Part shown: one piece after another, positions 1 through 8,885 of the stretch | Position numbering within the stretch: position 1 is the stretch's first letter | How the letters are laid out: every line of letters begins with the position of its first letter | Source: Bacteroides sp. GM023 | GTDB taxonomy: Bacteria; Bacteroidota; Bacteroidia; Bacteroidales; Bacteroidaceae | Direction: 5' to 3' | Length of the DNA stretch: 64,000 nucleotides | Assembly (NCBI RefSeq): GCF_014750685.1 | Contig: NZ_JAAXGE010000008.1 | Location: 103,723-167,722 of the forward strand | Position numbers and translations under genes: made by a program | The notes under the pieces: generated by a model | Told to the model about the DNA's origin: nothing | What the model saw: only the letters and a program-made list of their open reading frames with translations | Database searches by the model: none

Positions 1-2066
1 TTGATGCCGGAAAAACAACAACTTCTGAACGTATCCTGTTCTATACTGGATTGACTCACAAAATCGGTGAAGTTCATGATGGTGCTGCTACTATGGACTG
101 GATGGCGCAGGAGCAAGAACGTGGTATTACCATTACTTCTGCTGCAACAACGACTAAATGGAAGTATGCTGGTGATACTTATAAAATAAACTTGATTGAT
201 ACTCCGGGACACGTTGACTTTACTGCTGAGGTAGAACGCTCATTGCGTGTTCTTGATGGTGCTGTTGCTGCTTACTGTGCAGTAGGTGGTGTTGAACCTC
301 AGTCGGAAACTGTATGGCGTCAAGCTGATAAATACAATGTTCCCCGTATTGCATATGTGAACAAGATGGACCGTTCTGGTGCTAACTTCTTTGATGTAGT
401 AAGCCAGATGAAGTCTGTATTGGGTGCTAATCCATGTCCGGTAGTAATTCCTATCGGCGCTGAAGAAAACTTCAAAGGTGTAGTTGATCTTATCAAGATG
501 AAGGCTATTTTGTGGCATGATGAAACGATGGGTGCTGACTATAGCGTAGAAGAAATTCCTGCAGATCTTAAAGAGGAAGCTGACGAATGGAGAGATAAAT
601 TGCTGGAAAAAGTATCTGAATTTGATGATGCTTTGATGGAGAAATATTTCGAAGATCCTTCAACTATTACTGAAGAAGAAATCTTTAGAGCTCTTCGTAG
701 CGCTACTGTCCAGATGGCTATTGTACCGATGTTGTGCGGTTCTTCATTTAAGAATAAAGGTGTTCAGACATTGCTTGACTATGTTTGTGCATTGTTGCCT
801 TCACCATTGGATACGGAAAATGTAATTGGTACTAATCCGGATACAGGTGCTGAAGAAGATCGTAAGCCGAGCGAAGAGGATAAGACTGCTGCGTTGGCAT
901 TTAAGATTGCAACTGACCCTTATGTTGGTCGTTTGACTTTCTTCCGTGTCTATTCAGGTAAGATTGAAGCAGGTTCTTATATCTATAACTCTCGTTCAGG
1001 AAAGAAAGAACGTGTTTCACGTTTGTTCCAGATGCACTCAAATAAGCAGAATCCTGTAGAAGTGATCGGTGCAGGTGATATCGGTGCTGGCGTTGGTTTT
1101 AAAGATATTCACACTGGTGATACTTTGTGTGACGAAACAGCTCCTATCATTTTGGAATCTATTGACTTCCCTGAAACTGTAATTGGTATTGCAGTTGAGC
1201 CGAAGACTCAGAAAGATATGGATAAACTTTCTATCGGTTTGGCTAAGCTTGCTGAGGAAGACCCGACATTTACTGTAAAATCCGACGAACAGACTGGTCA
1301 GACAGTGATCTCTGGTATGGGTGAACTTCACCTTGATATCATTATCGACCGTTTGAGACGTGAGTTTAAGGTAGAATGTAACCAAGGTAAACCTCAGGTA
1401 AACTACAAGGAAGCTATCACTAAGACTGTTAACTTGCGTGAAGTATACAAGAAGCAGTCAGGTGGTCGTGGTAAGTTTGCTGATATCATCGTAAATGTAG
1501 GTCCGGTTGATGAGGACTTTAAAGAAGGTGGACTGCAATTTGTAGATGAAGTGAAGGGTGGTAATATTCCTAAAGAATTTATCCCTGCTGTTCAGAAAGG
1601 TTTTGCAACTGCTATTAAGAATGGTGTATTGGCCGGATATCCGCTGGATTCACTGAAAGTGACATTGATCGATGGTTCATTCCACCCGGTTGACTCTGAC
1701 CAGTTGTCTTTCGAAATTTGTGCGCAGATGGCTTATAAGAATGCTTGTGCAAAGGCAGGTCCTGTATTGATGGAACCGATAATGAAACTGGAAGTTGTAA
1801 CTCCGGAAGAAAATATGGGTGATGTTATCGGTGACTTGAATAAGCGTCGTGGTCAGGTTGAAGGTATGGAATCAAGCCGTTCAGGTGCTCGTATTGTGAA
1901 AGCAATGGTTCCGTTGGCTGAAATGTTTGGTTATGTGACCGCATTACGTACTATCTCTTCTGGTCGTGCAACGTCATCTATGACATATTCTCATCACGCT
2001 CAAGTTTCAGCTTCTATTGCCAAGGCAGTATTGGATGAAGTAAAGGGACGTACTGATTTACTCTAA
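1..2066 (+). CDS. fusA: Elongation factor G, 5'-truncated by window edge
   Basis: EF-G is the GTPase that moves tRNA and mRNA through the ribosome and helps recycle it. The frame is open from base 3, beginning inside the P-loop (DAGKTTT), so only the first ~18 residues are outside the window. The TTG at 51 is internal, not the start. Visible GTPase motifs are RGITI (switch I), DTPGHVDF (G3) and NKMD (G4). Domains II-V follow, with GMGELHLDI in domain III and RRGQVEGM in domain V. It heads directly into the S10 operon, as is usual next to rpsL-rpsG-fusA. Bacteroides often carry a second EF-G paralogue; the position here argues for the main one. Confidence 0.97.
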   Translation, partial: DAGKTTTSERILFYTGLTHKIGEVHDGAATMDWMAQEQERGITITSAATTTKWKYAGDTYKINLIDTPGHVDFTAEVERSLRVLDGAVAAYCAVGGVEPQSETVWRQADKYNVPRIAYVNKMDRSGANFFDVVSQMKSVLGANPCPVVIPIGAEENFKGVVDLIKMKAILWHDETMGADYSVEEIPADLKEEADEWRDKLLEKVSEFDDALMEKYFEDPSTITEEEIFRALRSATVQMAIVPMLCGSSFKNKGVQTLLDYVCALLPSPLDTENVIGTNPDTGAEEDRKPSEEDKTAALAFKIATDPYVGRLTFFRVYSGKIEAGSYIYNSRSGKKERVSRLFQMHSNKQNPVEVIGAGDIGAGVGFKDIHTGDTLCDETAPIILESIDFPETVIGIAVEPKTQKDMDKLSIGLAKLAEEDPTFTVKSDEQTGQTVISGMGELHLDIIIDRLRREFKVECNQGKPQVNYKEAITKTVNLREVYKKQSGGRGKFADIIVNVGPVDEDFKEGGLQFVDEVKGGNIPKEFIPAVQKGFATAIKNGVLAGYPLDSLKVTLIDGSFHPVDSDQLSFEICAQMAYKNACAKAGPVLMEPIMKLEVVTPEENMGDVIGDLNKRRGQVEGMESSRSGARIVKAMVPLAEMFGYVTALRTISSGRATSSMTYSHHAQVSASIAKAVLDEVKGRTDLL

Positions 2067-2075
2067 AAATATCTA

Positions 2076-2112
2076 AGGCAGCAGGCTAGCGAATGACTCT
2101 TAGCCTGCCGCT
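2076..2112 (+). promoter_or_regulatory. Hairpin in fusA-rpsJ gap
   Basis: GCAGGCTA (2081-2088) and TAGCCTGC (2101-2108) form a perfect 8-bp stem with a 12-nt loop, and flanking bases extend it imperfectly. Only a weak T-rich run (ctttatctt) follows, so it may be a partial terminator, an RNA processing site or a regulatory hairpin controlling flow from the str operon into the S10 operon. Confidence 0.5.
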
Positions 2113-2148
2113 TTATCTTATTTATAACTATCTTAATTTAAAAATATA

Positions 2149-2454
2149 ATGAGTCAGAAAATTAGAATTAAATTGAAATCTTACGACCACAACTTGGTTG
2201 ACAAATCAGCTGAGAAGATTGTAAGAACCGTAAAGGCTACGGGTGCTATTGTTAGTGGTCCAATTCCTCTTCCTACGCACAAGCGTATCTTTACAGTGAA
2301 CCGCTCGACTTTCGTTAACAAGAAGTCTCGTGAACAGTTTGAACTCTCTTCTTATAAGAGATTGATCGACATCTATAGCTCAACAGCTAAGACAGTGGAC
2401 GCTCTGATGAAGTTGGAGTTACCGAGTGGTGTGGAAGTAGAAATTAAAGTTTGA
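2149..2454 (+). CDS. rpsJ: 30S ribosomal protein S10
   Basis: S10 is part of the 30S head; in many bacteria it also pairs with NusB in rRNA antitermination. The 101-residue product has the usual family length and carries the S10 signature GPIPLPTHK near residues 37-45, followed by the FTVNRS loop. It is first in the S10 gene block, 82 bases after fusA and 18 bases before rplC, and is almost certainly co-transcribed with them. Confidence 0.98.
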   Translation: MSQKIRIKLKSYDHNLVDKSAEKIVRTVKATGAIVSGPIPLPTHKRIFTVNRSTFVNKKSREQFELSSYKRLIDIYSSTAKTVDALMKLELPSGVEVEIKV

Positions 2455-2472
2455 TAATTAAAAATTAGTGAA

Positions 2473-3090
2473 ATGCCAGGATTATTAGGAAAAAAAATCG
2501 GAATGACATCCGTTTTCAGTGCCGATGGTAAGAATGTACCATGCACTGTTATCGAAGCAGGTCCTTGTGTTGTTACTCAGGTTAAAACTGTAGAGAAAGA
2601 TGGCTATGCAGCTGTTCAGTTGGGTTTCCAGGACAAAAAGGAAAAACATACAACTAAACCGTTGATGGGTCACTTCAAAAGAGCTGGAGTAGCACCAAAG
2701 AGACACTTGGCTGAGTTCAAAGAATTTGAAACAGAATTGAATCTGGGTGATACCATTACTGTAGAGTTATTCAACGATGCTAACTTTGTTGACGTTGTTG
2801 GTACTTCTAAAGGTAAAGGTTTCCAGGGTGTAGTAAAAAGACATGGTTTTGGTGGTGTAGGTCAGGCTACTCACGGTCAGCACAACCGCGCTCGTAAACC
2901 GGGTTCTATTGGAGCTTGTTCTTACCCTGCAAAAGTATTCAAAGGAATGCGCATGGGTGGACAACTTGGTGGTGACAGAGTCACTGTACAAAACTTGCAG
3001 GTATTAAAAGTAATCGCGGATCATAACCTTCTTTTGATCAAAGGTTCTATCCCGGGTTGCAAAGGTTCAATCGTATTAATTGAGAAATAA
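2473..3090 (+). CDS. rplC: 50S ribosomal protein L3
   Basis: L3 binds near the 3' end of 23S rRNA and supports the peptidyl transferase centre through a long loop. The 205-residue product starts MPGLLGKKIGMTSVF, typical for L3. It contains the conserved loop segment KGKGFQGVVKRHGFGG and the THGQHNRARKPGSIG stretch, which reaches toward the active site. It shares its final base with the rplD start (ataATGg), a translational-coupling arrangement. Confidence 0.98.
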   Translation: MPGLLGKKIGMTSVFSADGKNVPCTVIEAGPCVVTQVKTVEKDGYAAVQLGFQDKKEKHTTKPLMGHFKRAGVAPKRHLAEFKEFETELNLGDTITVELFNDANFVDVVGTSKGKGFQGVVKRHGFGGVGQATHGQHNRARKPGSIGACSYPAKVFKGMRMGGQLGGDRVTVQNLQVLKVIADHNLLLIKGSIPGCKGSIVLIEK

Positions 3091-3716
3091 TGGAAGTTAA
3101 CGTATATAACATTAAAGGTGAAGACACTGGGAGAAAGGTTACGTTAAACGAATCTATCTTCGGAATTGAGCCCAACGACCACGCTATCTATTTGGATGTA
3201 AAGCAATTTATGGCCAACCAGCGTCAGGGTACTCATAAGTCAAAAGAAAGAAGTGAAATCAGTGGTTCTACTCGTAAGATCGGTCGTCAGAAAGGTGGCG
3301 GTGGAGCACGTCGTGGTGATATGAACTCACCGGTTCTCGTTGGTGGTGCACGTGTTTTCGGCCCGAAACCAAGAGACTACTTCTTCAAGTTGAATAAAAA
3401 AGTTAAGACATTGGCTCGTAAGTCCGCTTTGTCTTATAAAGCTCAAAACAATGCAATCGTTGTTGTAGAAGATTTCAATTTCGAAGCTCCGAAGACAAAG
3501 GATTTCGTTGCAATGACAAAAAATCTTAAAGTTTCCGATAAAAAGCTACTTGTAATTTTACCGGAAGCAAATAAAAACGTATATTTGTCAGCTCGTAACA
3601 TCGAGGGTGCTAATGTGCAGACTATTTCAGGATTAAATACTTACAGAGTATTGAATGCTGGAGTTGTTGTGCTTACAGAAAACTCTCTGAAGGCTATTGA
3701 TAATATCTTAATTTAA
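3090..3716 (+). CDS. rplD: 50S ribosomal protein L4
   Basis: L4 is an early assembly protein whose extended loop lines the polypeptide exit tunnel. The basic, glycine-rich loop GRQKGGGGARRG is visible around residues 67-78, where macrolide-resistance changes occur in other bacteria. At 208 residues it is normal length. In E. coli, L4 autoregulates the S10 operon; no equivalent leader can be recognised here. Confidence 0.98.
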   Translation: MEVNVYNIKGEDTGRKVTLNESIFGIEPNDHAIYLDVKQFMANQRQGTHKSKERSEISGSTRKIGRQKGGGGARRGDMNSPVLVGGARVFGPKPRDYFFKLNKKVKTLARKSALSYKAQNNAIVVVEDFNFEAPKTKDFVAMTKNLKVSDKKLLVILPEANKNVYLSARNIEGANVQTISGLNTYRVLNAGVVVLTENSLKAIDNILI

Positions 3717-3718
3717 AA

Positions 3719-3724
3719 AGGAGG
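3719..3724 (+). promoter_or_regulatory. Strong Shine-Dalgarno for rplW
   Basis: AGGAGG lies 8 bases before the rplW ATG. It is one of only three full matches in this operon, in a genome type that mostly initiates without this signal. Confidence 0.75.
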
Positions 3725-3732
3725 CTTAAATA

Positions 3733-4023
3733 ATGGGAATTATTATTAAACCGTTGGTAACAGAAAAAATGACTGCAATCACTGATAAGCTGAATCGTTT
3801 CGGCTTTGTTGTGCGTCCTGATGCTAACAAACTGGAAATTAAGAAGGAAGTTGAAGCTCTTTATAATGTTACTGTAGTTGATGTGAATACTGTAAAGTAT
3901 GCTGGCAAAAATAAGAGCCGTTATACCAAAGCAGGTATCATCAATGGTCGCACGAATGCATTCAAAAAAGCAATCGTGACATTGAAAGAAGGAGATACTA
4001 TTGATTTTTATAGCAATATTTAA
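3733..4023 (+). CDS. rplW: 50S ribosomal protein L23
   Basis: L23 sits at the exit of the peptide tunnel and is the docking site for trigger factor and SRP. The 96-residue protein opens with the family motif IIKPLVTEKM and ends with the usual KAIVTLKEGDTIDFY. The start is fixed by a consensus AGGAGG 8 bases upstream. It lies 16 bases after rplD and 5 bases before rplB. Confidence 0.98.
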   Translation: MGIIIKPLVTEKMTAITDKLNRFGFVVRPDANKLEIKKEVEALYNVTVVDVNTVKYAGKNKSRYTKAGIINGRTNAFKKAIVTLKEGDTIDFYSNI

Positions 4024-4028
4024 TAAAA

Positions 4029-4853
4029 ATGGCAGTACGTAAATTTAAGCCCACAACACCGGGGCAAAGACATAAAATTATTGGTACTTTCGAGGAAATT
4101 ACTGCATCAGTACCAGAAAAGTCTCTTGTATATGGTAAGAAATCATCTGGCGGTCGTAACAGCGAAGGTAAGATGACTATGCGCTACATGGGTGGCGGTC
4201 ATAGAAAGGTGATTAGAATTGTTGATTTCAAGAGAAATAAGGACGGTGTTCCGGCAGTAGTTAAGACAATTGAATACGATCCGAATCGTTCGGCTCGTAT
4301 CGCTTTGTTATTCTATGCTGATGGAGAAAAAAGATATATTATTGCTCCCAATGGATTGCAAGTTGGCACGACTCTGATGTCAGGTGAAACAGCAGCGCCA
4401 GAGATTGGTAATGCTCTTCCTCTTCAAAACATTCCGGTGGGTACTGTGATTCACAATATCGAATTACGTCCGGGACAGGGTGCTGCTCTGGTTCGTTCGG
4501 CTGGTAACTTTGCACAGTTGACTTCTCGTGAGGGTAAGTATTGTGTAATCAAATTGCCTTCAGGTGAAGTAAGACAGATTCTTAGCACATGTAAAGCTAC
4601 TATCGGTAGTGTAGGTAACTCTGATCATGGATTGGAAAGTTCTGGTAAAGCTGGACGTTCTCGTTGGCAAGGACGTCGTCCTCGTAACCGTGGTGTTGTT
4701 ATGAACCCGGTTGATCACCCGATGGGTGGTGGTGAAGGACGTGCTTCAGGAGGTCATCCAAGATCACGTAAGGGATTGTACGCTAAGGGACTTAAGACTA
4801 GAGCTCCTAAGAAACAATCATCTAAGTACATTATTGAGAGAAGAAAAAAGTAA
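4029..4853 (+). CDS. rplB: 50S ribosomal protein L2
   Basis: L2 is a primary 23S rRNA-binding protein needed for subunit joining and peptidyl transferase activity. The 274-residue product has normal length. The C-terminal segment MNPVDHPMGGGEGR contains the conserved histidine near the active site. It begins MAVRKFKPTTPGQR as in other L2 proteins and ends in a basic tail. The rplW stop is 5 bases upstream. Confidence 0.98.
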   Translation: MAVRKFKPTTPGQRHKIIGTFEEITASVPEKSLVYGKKSSGGRNSEGKMTMRYMGGGHRKVIRIVDFKRNKDGVPAVVKTIEYDPNRSARIALLFYADGEKRYIIAPNGLQVGTTLMSGETAAPEIGNALPLQNIPVGTVIHNIELRPGQGAALVRSAGNFAQLTSREGKYCVIKLPSGEVRQILSTCKATIGSVGNSDHGLESSGKAGRSRWQGRRPRNRGVVMNPVDHPMGGGEGRASGGHPRSRKGLYAKGLKTRAPKKQSSKYIIERRKK

Positions 4854-4873
4854 TCTGATTAATTGAGTAAACT

Positions 4874-5143
4874 ATGAGTCGTTCATTAAAAAAAGGTCCA
4901 TATATTAACGTAAAGCTTGAAAAGAGAATTTTTGCCATGAATGAATCTGGCAAGAAAGTCGTAGTAAAGACTTGGGCCAGAGCTTCAATGATTTCGCCTG
5001 ATTTTGTAGGCCATACAGTTGCAGTTCACAATGGAAATAAATTTATTCCTGTTTATGTTACCGAGAATATGGTAGGACACAAGTTGGGCGAATTTGCTCC
5101 AACTCGTACATTCAGAGGACACGCTGGTAACAAGAAAAGATAA
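4874..5143 (+). CDS. rpsS: 30S ribosomal protein S19
   Basis: S19 lies in the 30S head beside S13 and contacts the A-site tRNA region. The 89-residue product starts MSRSLKKGPYIN and ends FAPTRTFRGHAG plus a basic tail, both diagnostic. It sits between rplB and rplV as in the standard S10 operon order. Confidence 0.98.
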   Translation: MSRSLKKGPYINVKLEKRIFAMNESGKKVVVKTWARASMISPDFVGHTVAVHNGNKFIPVYVTENMVGHKLGEFAPTRTFRGHAGNKKR

Positions 5144-5179
5144 CAGGATTTATTTGAAATAATAAAGTAATAAATAATA

Positions 5180-5590
5180 ATGGGAGCAAGAAAAAAAATA
5201 TCGGCTGAAAAGAGAAAAGAAGCCCTTAAGACCATGTATTTTGCAAAATTGCAAAATGTTCCTACTTCTCCGCGTAAGATGCGTCTGGTTGCAGACATGA
5301 TCCGTGGTATGGAAGTGAACAGAGCACTTGGTGTTTTGAAATTTTCTTCAAAAGAAGCTGCTGCAAGAGTGGAAAAATTGCTTCGCTCTGCAATTGCTAA
5401 CTGGGAACAGAAAAACGAACGTAAAGCAGAAAGCGGCGAGTTGTTCGTAACACAGATTTTTGTTGATGGTGGCGCTACACTCAAAAGAATGAGACCGGCA
5501 CCACAGGGTAGAGGTTATAGAATTCGCAAACGTTCAAATCACGTAACATTGTTCGTTGGTGCTAAAAGTAATAACGAAGATCAAAATTAA
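5180..5590 (+). CDS. rplV: 50S ribosomal protein L22
   Basis: L22 contacts all 23S rRNA domains, and its beta-hairpin lines the exit tunnel. The C-terminal hairpin RMRPAPQGRGYRIRKR is clear. At 136 residues it is longer than the ~110-residue E. coli protein, the extra residues being mainly at the N-terminus (MGARKKISAEKRKEALK) and C-terminus. The preceding 36-base gap is AT-rich without a Shine-Dalgarno. Confidence 0.97.
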   Translation: MGARKKISAEKRKEALKTMYFAKLQNVPTSPRKMRLVADMIRGMEVNRALGVLKFSSKEAAARVEKLLRSAIANWEQKNERKAESGELFVTQIFVDGGATLKRMRPAPQGRGYRIRKRSNHVTLFVGAKSNNEDQN

Positions 5591-5595
5591 GGTAG

Positions 5596-6327
5596 ATGGG
5601 ACAAAAAGTTAATCCAATAAGCAACCGTTTAGGAATTATCAGAGGATGGGATTCTAACTGGTATGGTGGAAATGATTACGGTGATTCTTTGCTGGAAGAT
5701 AGCAAAATCCGTAAATATCTTAATGCAAGACTTGCAAAGGCAAGTGTATCAAGAATCGTAATTGAACGTACGCTGAAGCTCGTTACTATTACTGTTTGTA
5801 CTGCTCGCCCGGGTATTATTATCGGTAAAGGTGGCCAAGAAGTTGATAAGTTAAAAGAGGAGTTGAAGAAGGTTACCGACAAAGATATTCAAATCAATAT
5901 CTTTGAAGTGAAAAGACCTGAACTGGATGCTGTGATTGTTGCTAACAACATCGCTCGCCAGGTAGAAGGTAAAATTGCCTATCGCCGTGCCATCAAGATG
6001 GCTATCGCAAACACAATGCGTATGGGTGCTGAAGGTATCAAAATTCAGATTTCAGGACGTTTGAATGGAGCTGAAATGGCTCGTTCTGAAATGTATAAAG
6101 AAGGAAGAACTCCGTTGCACACTTTCAGAGCTGATATCGACTACTGTCATGCAGAAGCATTGACTAAGGTAGGTCTGTTGGGTATCAAAGTTTGGATTTG
6201 TAGAGGTGAAGTATTTGGTAAGAGAGAATTAGCTCCGAACTTTACACAAAGCAAAGAAAGTGGTCGTGGAAACAATGGTGGAAACAACGGCGGAAAGAAC
6301 TTCAAAAGAAAGAAAAATAATCGCTAA
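5596..6327 (+). CDS. rpsC: 30S ribosomal protein S3
   Basis: S3 forms the mRNA entry site of the 30S subunit. It has an N-terminal KH domain with the GxxG loop in RPGIIIGKGGQEVDKL (about residues 72-87) and the C-terminal S3 domain with the HAEALTKVGLLGIKVW stretch. The 243-residue protein ends in a low-complexity Asn/Gly/Lys tail (NNGGNNGGKNFKRKKNNR), which varies between species. It starts 5 bases after rplV. Confidence 0.98.
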   Translation: MGQKVNPISNRLGIIRGWDSNWYGGNDYGDSLLEDSKIRKYLNARLAKASVSRIVIERTLKLVTITVCTARPGIIIGKGGQEVDKLKEELKKVTDKDIQINIFEVKRPELDAVIVANNIARQVEGKIAYRRAIKMAIANTMRMGAEGIKIQISGRLNGAEMARSEMYKEGRTPLHTFRADIDYCHAEALTKVGLLGIKVWICRGEVFGKRELAPNFTQSKESGRGNNGGNNGGKNFKRKKNNR

Positions 6328-6350
6328 ACGAATTTGAATTTTAGGAAACT

Positions 6351-6785
6351 ATGTTACAACCGAAAAAGACAAAATTCAGAAGACAACAAAAAGGCCGTCA
6401 GAAAGGTATTGCTCAGAGAGGCAATCAGCTGGCCTTTGGTTCTTTTGGCATAAAGGCTTTGGAGACTAAGTGGATTACAGGCCGTCAGATCGAAGCTGCT
6501 CGTATTGCAGTAACAAGATATATGCAACGTCAAGGACAGATCTGGATCCGTATATTCCCGGACAAACCGATCACTAGAAAACCTGCCGATGTGCGTATGG
6601 GTAAAGGTAAAGGTGCTCCGGAAGGATTTGTGGCTCCTGTGACTCCAGGTAGAATCATTATTGAAGCTGAAGGAGTATCTTACGAAATCGCGAAAGAAGC
6701 ATTGCGCTTAGCTGCTCAAAAGCTTCCTATTACAACGAAGTTTGTCGTAAGACGTGATTATGATATTCAAAATCAAAATGCGTAA
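6351..6785 (+). CDS. rplP: 50S ribosomal protein L16
   Basis: L16 organises the A-site region of the large subunit. The 144-residue product shows the family motifs MLQPKKTKFRRQQKGR at the start and RMGKGKGAPEGFVAPV in the middle, plus WIRIFPDKPIT. It lies between rpsC and rpmC, in the universal order. Confidence 0.98.
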   Translation: MLQPKKTKFRRQQKGRQKGIAQRGNQLAFGSFGIKALETKWITGRQIEAARIAVTRYMQRQGQIWIRIFPDKPITRKPADVRMGKGKGAPEGFVAPVTPGRIIIEAEGVSYEIAKEALRLAAQKLPITTKFVVRRDYDIQNQNA

Positions 6786-6790
6786 GTGTT

Positions 6791-6988
6791 ATGAAAATTG
6801 CAGAAATTAAAGAAATGACTACTAGTGATTTAGTAGAAAGAGTAGAGGCAGAAACAGCTAATTATGACCAAATGGTTATCAATCATTCTATTTCTCCTTT
6901 GGAAAATCCTGCTCAAATCAAACAATTACGCAGGACTATTGCGCGTATGAAAACTGAGTTACGCCAAAGAGAACTTAACAATAAATGA
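6791..6988 (+). CDS. rpmC: 50S ribosomal protein L29
   Basis: L29 is a small helical protein beside L23 at the tunnel exit. The 65-residue product is typical, with the motif NPAQIKQLRRTIARMKTELRQRE at the C-terminus. Its stop overlaps the first ATG of rpsQ (ATGA), which suggests coupled translation. Confidence 0.96.
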   Translation: MKIAEIKEMTTSDLVERVEAETANYDQMVINHSISPLENPAQIKQLRRTIARMKTELRQRELNNK

Positions 6989-7254
6989 TCAGCTTGATGG
7001 AAGCAAGAAATTTAAGAAAAGAAAGAACAGGGGTTGTTGTGAGCAATAAGATGGATAAGACTATCACAATTGCAGCCAAATTTAAGGAAAAACACCCTAT
7101 ATATGGTAAGTTCGTTAGCAAAACGAAGAAGTACCATGCTCACGATGAAAAGAATGAATGCAATATCGGTGATACTGTAAGCATCATGGAAACTCGTCCT
7201 TTGAGCAAGACTAAAAGATGGAGATTAGTAGAAATAATTGAAAGAGCTAAGTAA
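6985..7254 (+). CDS. rpsQ: 30S ribosomal protein S17
   Basis: S17 is an early-binding 30S body protein with an OB fold. The sequence RKERTGVVVSNKMDKTITI and the LSKTKRWRLVEI segment are diagnostic. Two in-frame ATGs exist: 6985 (overlapping the rpmC stop as ATGA, 89 aa) and 6997 (MEARNLRKERTG, 85 aa). The second gives the more typical length; the first fits coupling. The choice is not settled by a ribosome binding site. Confidence 0.96.
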   Translation: MISLMEARNLRKERTGVVVSNKMDKTITIAAKFKEKHPIYGKFVSKTKKYHAHDEKNECNIGDTVSIMETRPLSKTKRWRLVEIIERAK

Positions 7255-7256
7255 TT

Positions 7257-7622
7257 ATGATACAAGTAGAATCCAGACTTACAGTATGTGATAACAGTGG
7301 AGCTAAAGAGGCTATGTGTATCCGCGTTTTGGGTGGTACACGTCGTCGTTACGCTTCAGTGGGGGATGTCATTGTTGTTTCAGTGAAGAGTGTTATCCCT
7401 TCTAGTGATGTTAAAAAAGGTGCAGTATCAAAGGCTTTGATTGTACGTACAAAGAAAGAAATCCGTCGTCCTGATGGTTCTTATATACGTTTTGATGATA
7501 ATGCTTGCGTGTTGTTGAATAATGCAGGTGAAATTAGAGGAAGTCGTATTTTCGGTCCTGTAGCAAGAGAACTTCGTGCTACTAACATGAAAGTTGTGTC
7601 ACTTGCGCCTGAGGTACTTTAA
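7257..7622 (+). CDS. rplN: 50S ribosomal protein L14
   Basis: L14 lies at the subunit interface and binds the silencing factor RsfS in many bacteria. The 121-residue protein begins MIQVESRLTVCDNSGAKEAM and contains GSRIFGPVARELR, both highly conserved. Only 2 bases separate it from the rpsQ stop. Confidence 0.98.
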   Translation: MIQVESRLTVCDNSGAKEAMCIRVLGGTRRRYASVGDVIVVSVKSVIPSSDVKKGAVSKALIVRTKKEIRRPDGSYIRFDDNACVLLNNAGEIRGSRIFGPVARELRATNMKVVSLAPEVL

Positions 7623-7642
7623 TTTTGTAAAAGATTTAAGTA

Positions 7643-7972
7643 ATGAGTAAATTACATATTAAAAAAGGCGATACAGTTTACGTAAATGCTGGTGAAGATA
7701 AGGGCAAAACTGGTCGTGTATTGAAGGTTCTTGTTAAAGAAGGACGTGCATTTGTAGAAGGTATCAATATGGTATCTAAAAGCACAAAACCGAATGCAAA
7801 GAATCCGCAAGGTGGTATTGTGAAGCAGGAAGCTTCTATCCACATTTCAAACTTGAACCCGGTTGATCCAAAAACTGGTAAAGCAACGCGTATTGGGAGA
7901 AAAGTAAGTTCTTTGGAAGGTAAAAGAACTGTAGTGCGTTATTCTAAAAAATCAGGAGAGGAGATTAAGTAA
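7643..7972 (+). CDS. rplX: 50S ribosomal protein L24
   Basis: L24 is an assembly initiator that binds the 5' region of 23S rRNA. The KOW motif is at residues 6-32 (KKGDTVYVNAGEDKGKTGRV). The 109-residue length is normal. The stop codon overlaps the rplE start (taATGa), so translation is probably coupled. Confidence 0.97.
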   Translation: MSKLHIKKGDTVYVNAGEDKGKTGRVLKVLVKEGRAFVEGINMVSKSTKPNAKNPQGGIVKQEASIHISNLNPVDPKTGKATRIGRKVSSLEGKRTVVRYSKKSGEEIK

Positions 7973-8529
7973 TGAGTAATACTGCTAGTCTTAAGAAAGA
8001 ATATGCAGAGCGTATAGCACCTGCATTGAAATCACAGTTCCAGTATTCTTCTACAATGCAGATACCCGTACTTAAGAAGATTGTTATCAATCAGGGTTTA
8101 GGTATGGCTGTTGCCGATAAGAAGATTATTGAAGTTGCAATCAATGAAATGACAGCTATTACAGGTCAGAAAGCTGTAGCTACCATTTCCCGTAAAGATA
8201 TCGCAAACTTTAAGTTGCGTAAAAAAATGCCGATTGGCGTTATGGTAACTTTACGTCGTGAAAGAATGTACGAATTCCTTGAAAAATTGGTTCGTGTAGC
8301 TCTTCCTCGTATCCGTGACTTCAAAGGTATCGAAAGTAAGTTTGATGGTAAAGGTAACTATACCCTTGGTATTCAGGAACAAATCATTTTCCCTGAAATA
8401 AATATCGATAGTATTACAAGAATTCTCGGAATGAATATTACCTTTGTAACCTCTGCGGAAACAGATGAAGAAGGTTATGCATTGCTGAAGGAATTCGGTT
8501 TACCTTTTAAAAACGCTAAAAAAGACTAA
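7972..8529 (+). CDS. rplE: 50S ribosomal protein L5
   Basis: L5 binds 5S rRNA and contacts P-site tRNA. The 185-residue product contains KIVINQGLG near the N-terminus, LPRIRDFKGI in the middle and the LGIQEQIIFPEI signature. Length and order (rplX-rplE-rpsN) are typical. Confidence 0.98.
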   Translation: MSNTASLKKEYAERIAPALKSQFQYSSTMQIPVLKKIVINQGLGMAVADKKIIEVAINEMTAITGQKAVATISRKDIANFKLRKKMPIGVMVTLRRERMYEFLEKLVRVALPRIRDFKGIESKFDGKGNYTLGIQEQIIFPEINIDSITRILGMNITFVTSAETDEEGYALLKEFGLPFKNAKKD

Positions 8530-8534
8530 TAGAT

Positions 8535-8834
8535 ATGGCAAAGGAATCAATGAAAGCACGTGAAGTAAAACGTGCTAAATTAGTAGCCAAATTCGCCGAA
8601 AAAAGAGCTGCTTTGAAGCAAATCGTTAGAACAGGTGATCCTGCTGACGCTTTCGAAGCTGCACAGAAGTTGCAAGAGTTGCCGAAGAATTCTAATCCGA
8701 TTCGTATGCACAACCGTTGCAAACTGACTGGTCGTCCTAAAGGTTATATTCGCCAATTCGGAGTTTCAAGAATTCAATTCCGTGAAATGGCATCTAACGG
8801 ACTGATCCCAGGCGTAAAGAAAGCAAGCTGGTAA
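8535..8834 (+). CDS. rpsN: 30S ribosomal protein S14, zinc-independent form
   Basis: S14 sits in the 30S head near the decoding region. The 99-residue length and the single cysteine in RCKLTGRPKGYIRQFGVSR show the long form without the CxxC zinc motif. It begins 5 bases after rplE. Confidence 0.98.
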   Translation: MAKESMKAREVKRAKLVAKFAEKRAALKQIVRTGDPADAFEAAQKLQELPKNSNPIRMHNRCKLTGRPKGYIRQFGVSRIQFREMASNGLIPGVKKASW

Positions 8835-8851
8835 TTATTGTTTAAATATTG

Positions 8852-8866
8852 TCAGGGAAGTCCTGA
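8852..8866 (+). promoter_or_regulatory. Small hairpin before rpsH
   Basis: TCAGG (8852-8856) and CCTGA (8862-8866) form a 5-bp stem in the 51-base rpsN-rpsH gap. It might be part of an S8 autoregulatory site, as S8 binds spc operon mRNA in E. coli. The stem is too short to be sure. Confidence 0.2.
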
Positions 8867-8885
8867 TTAATTTAATTTATTTTAT

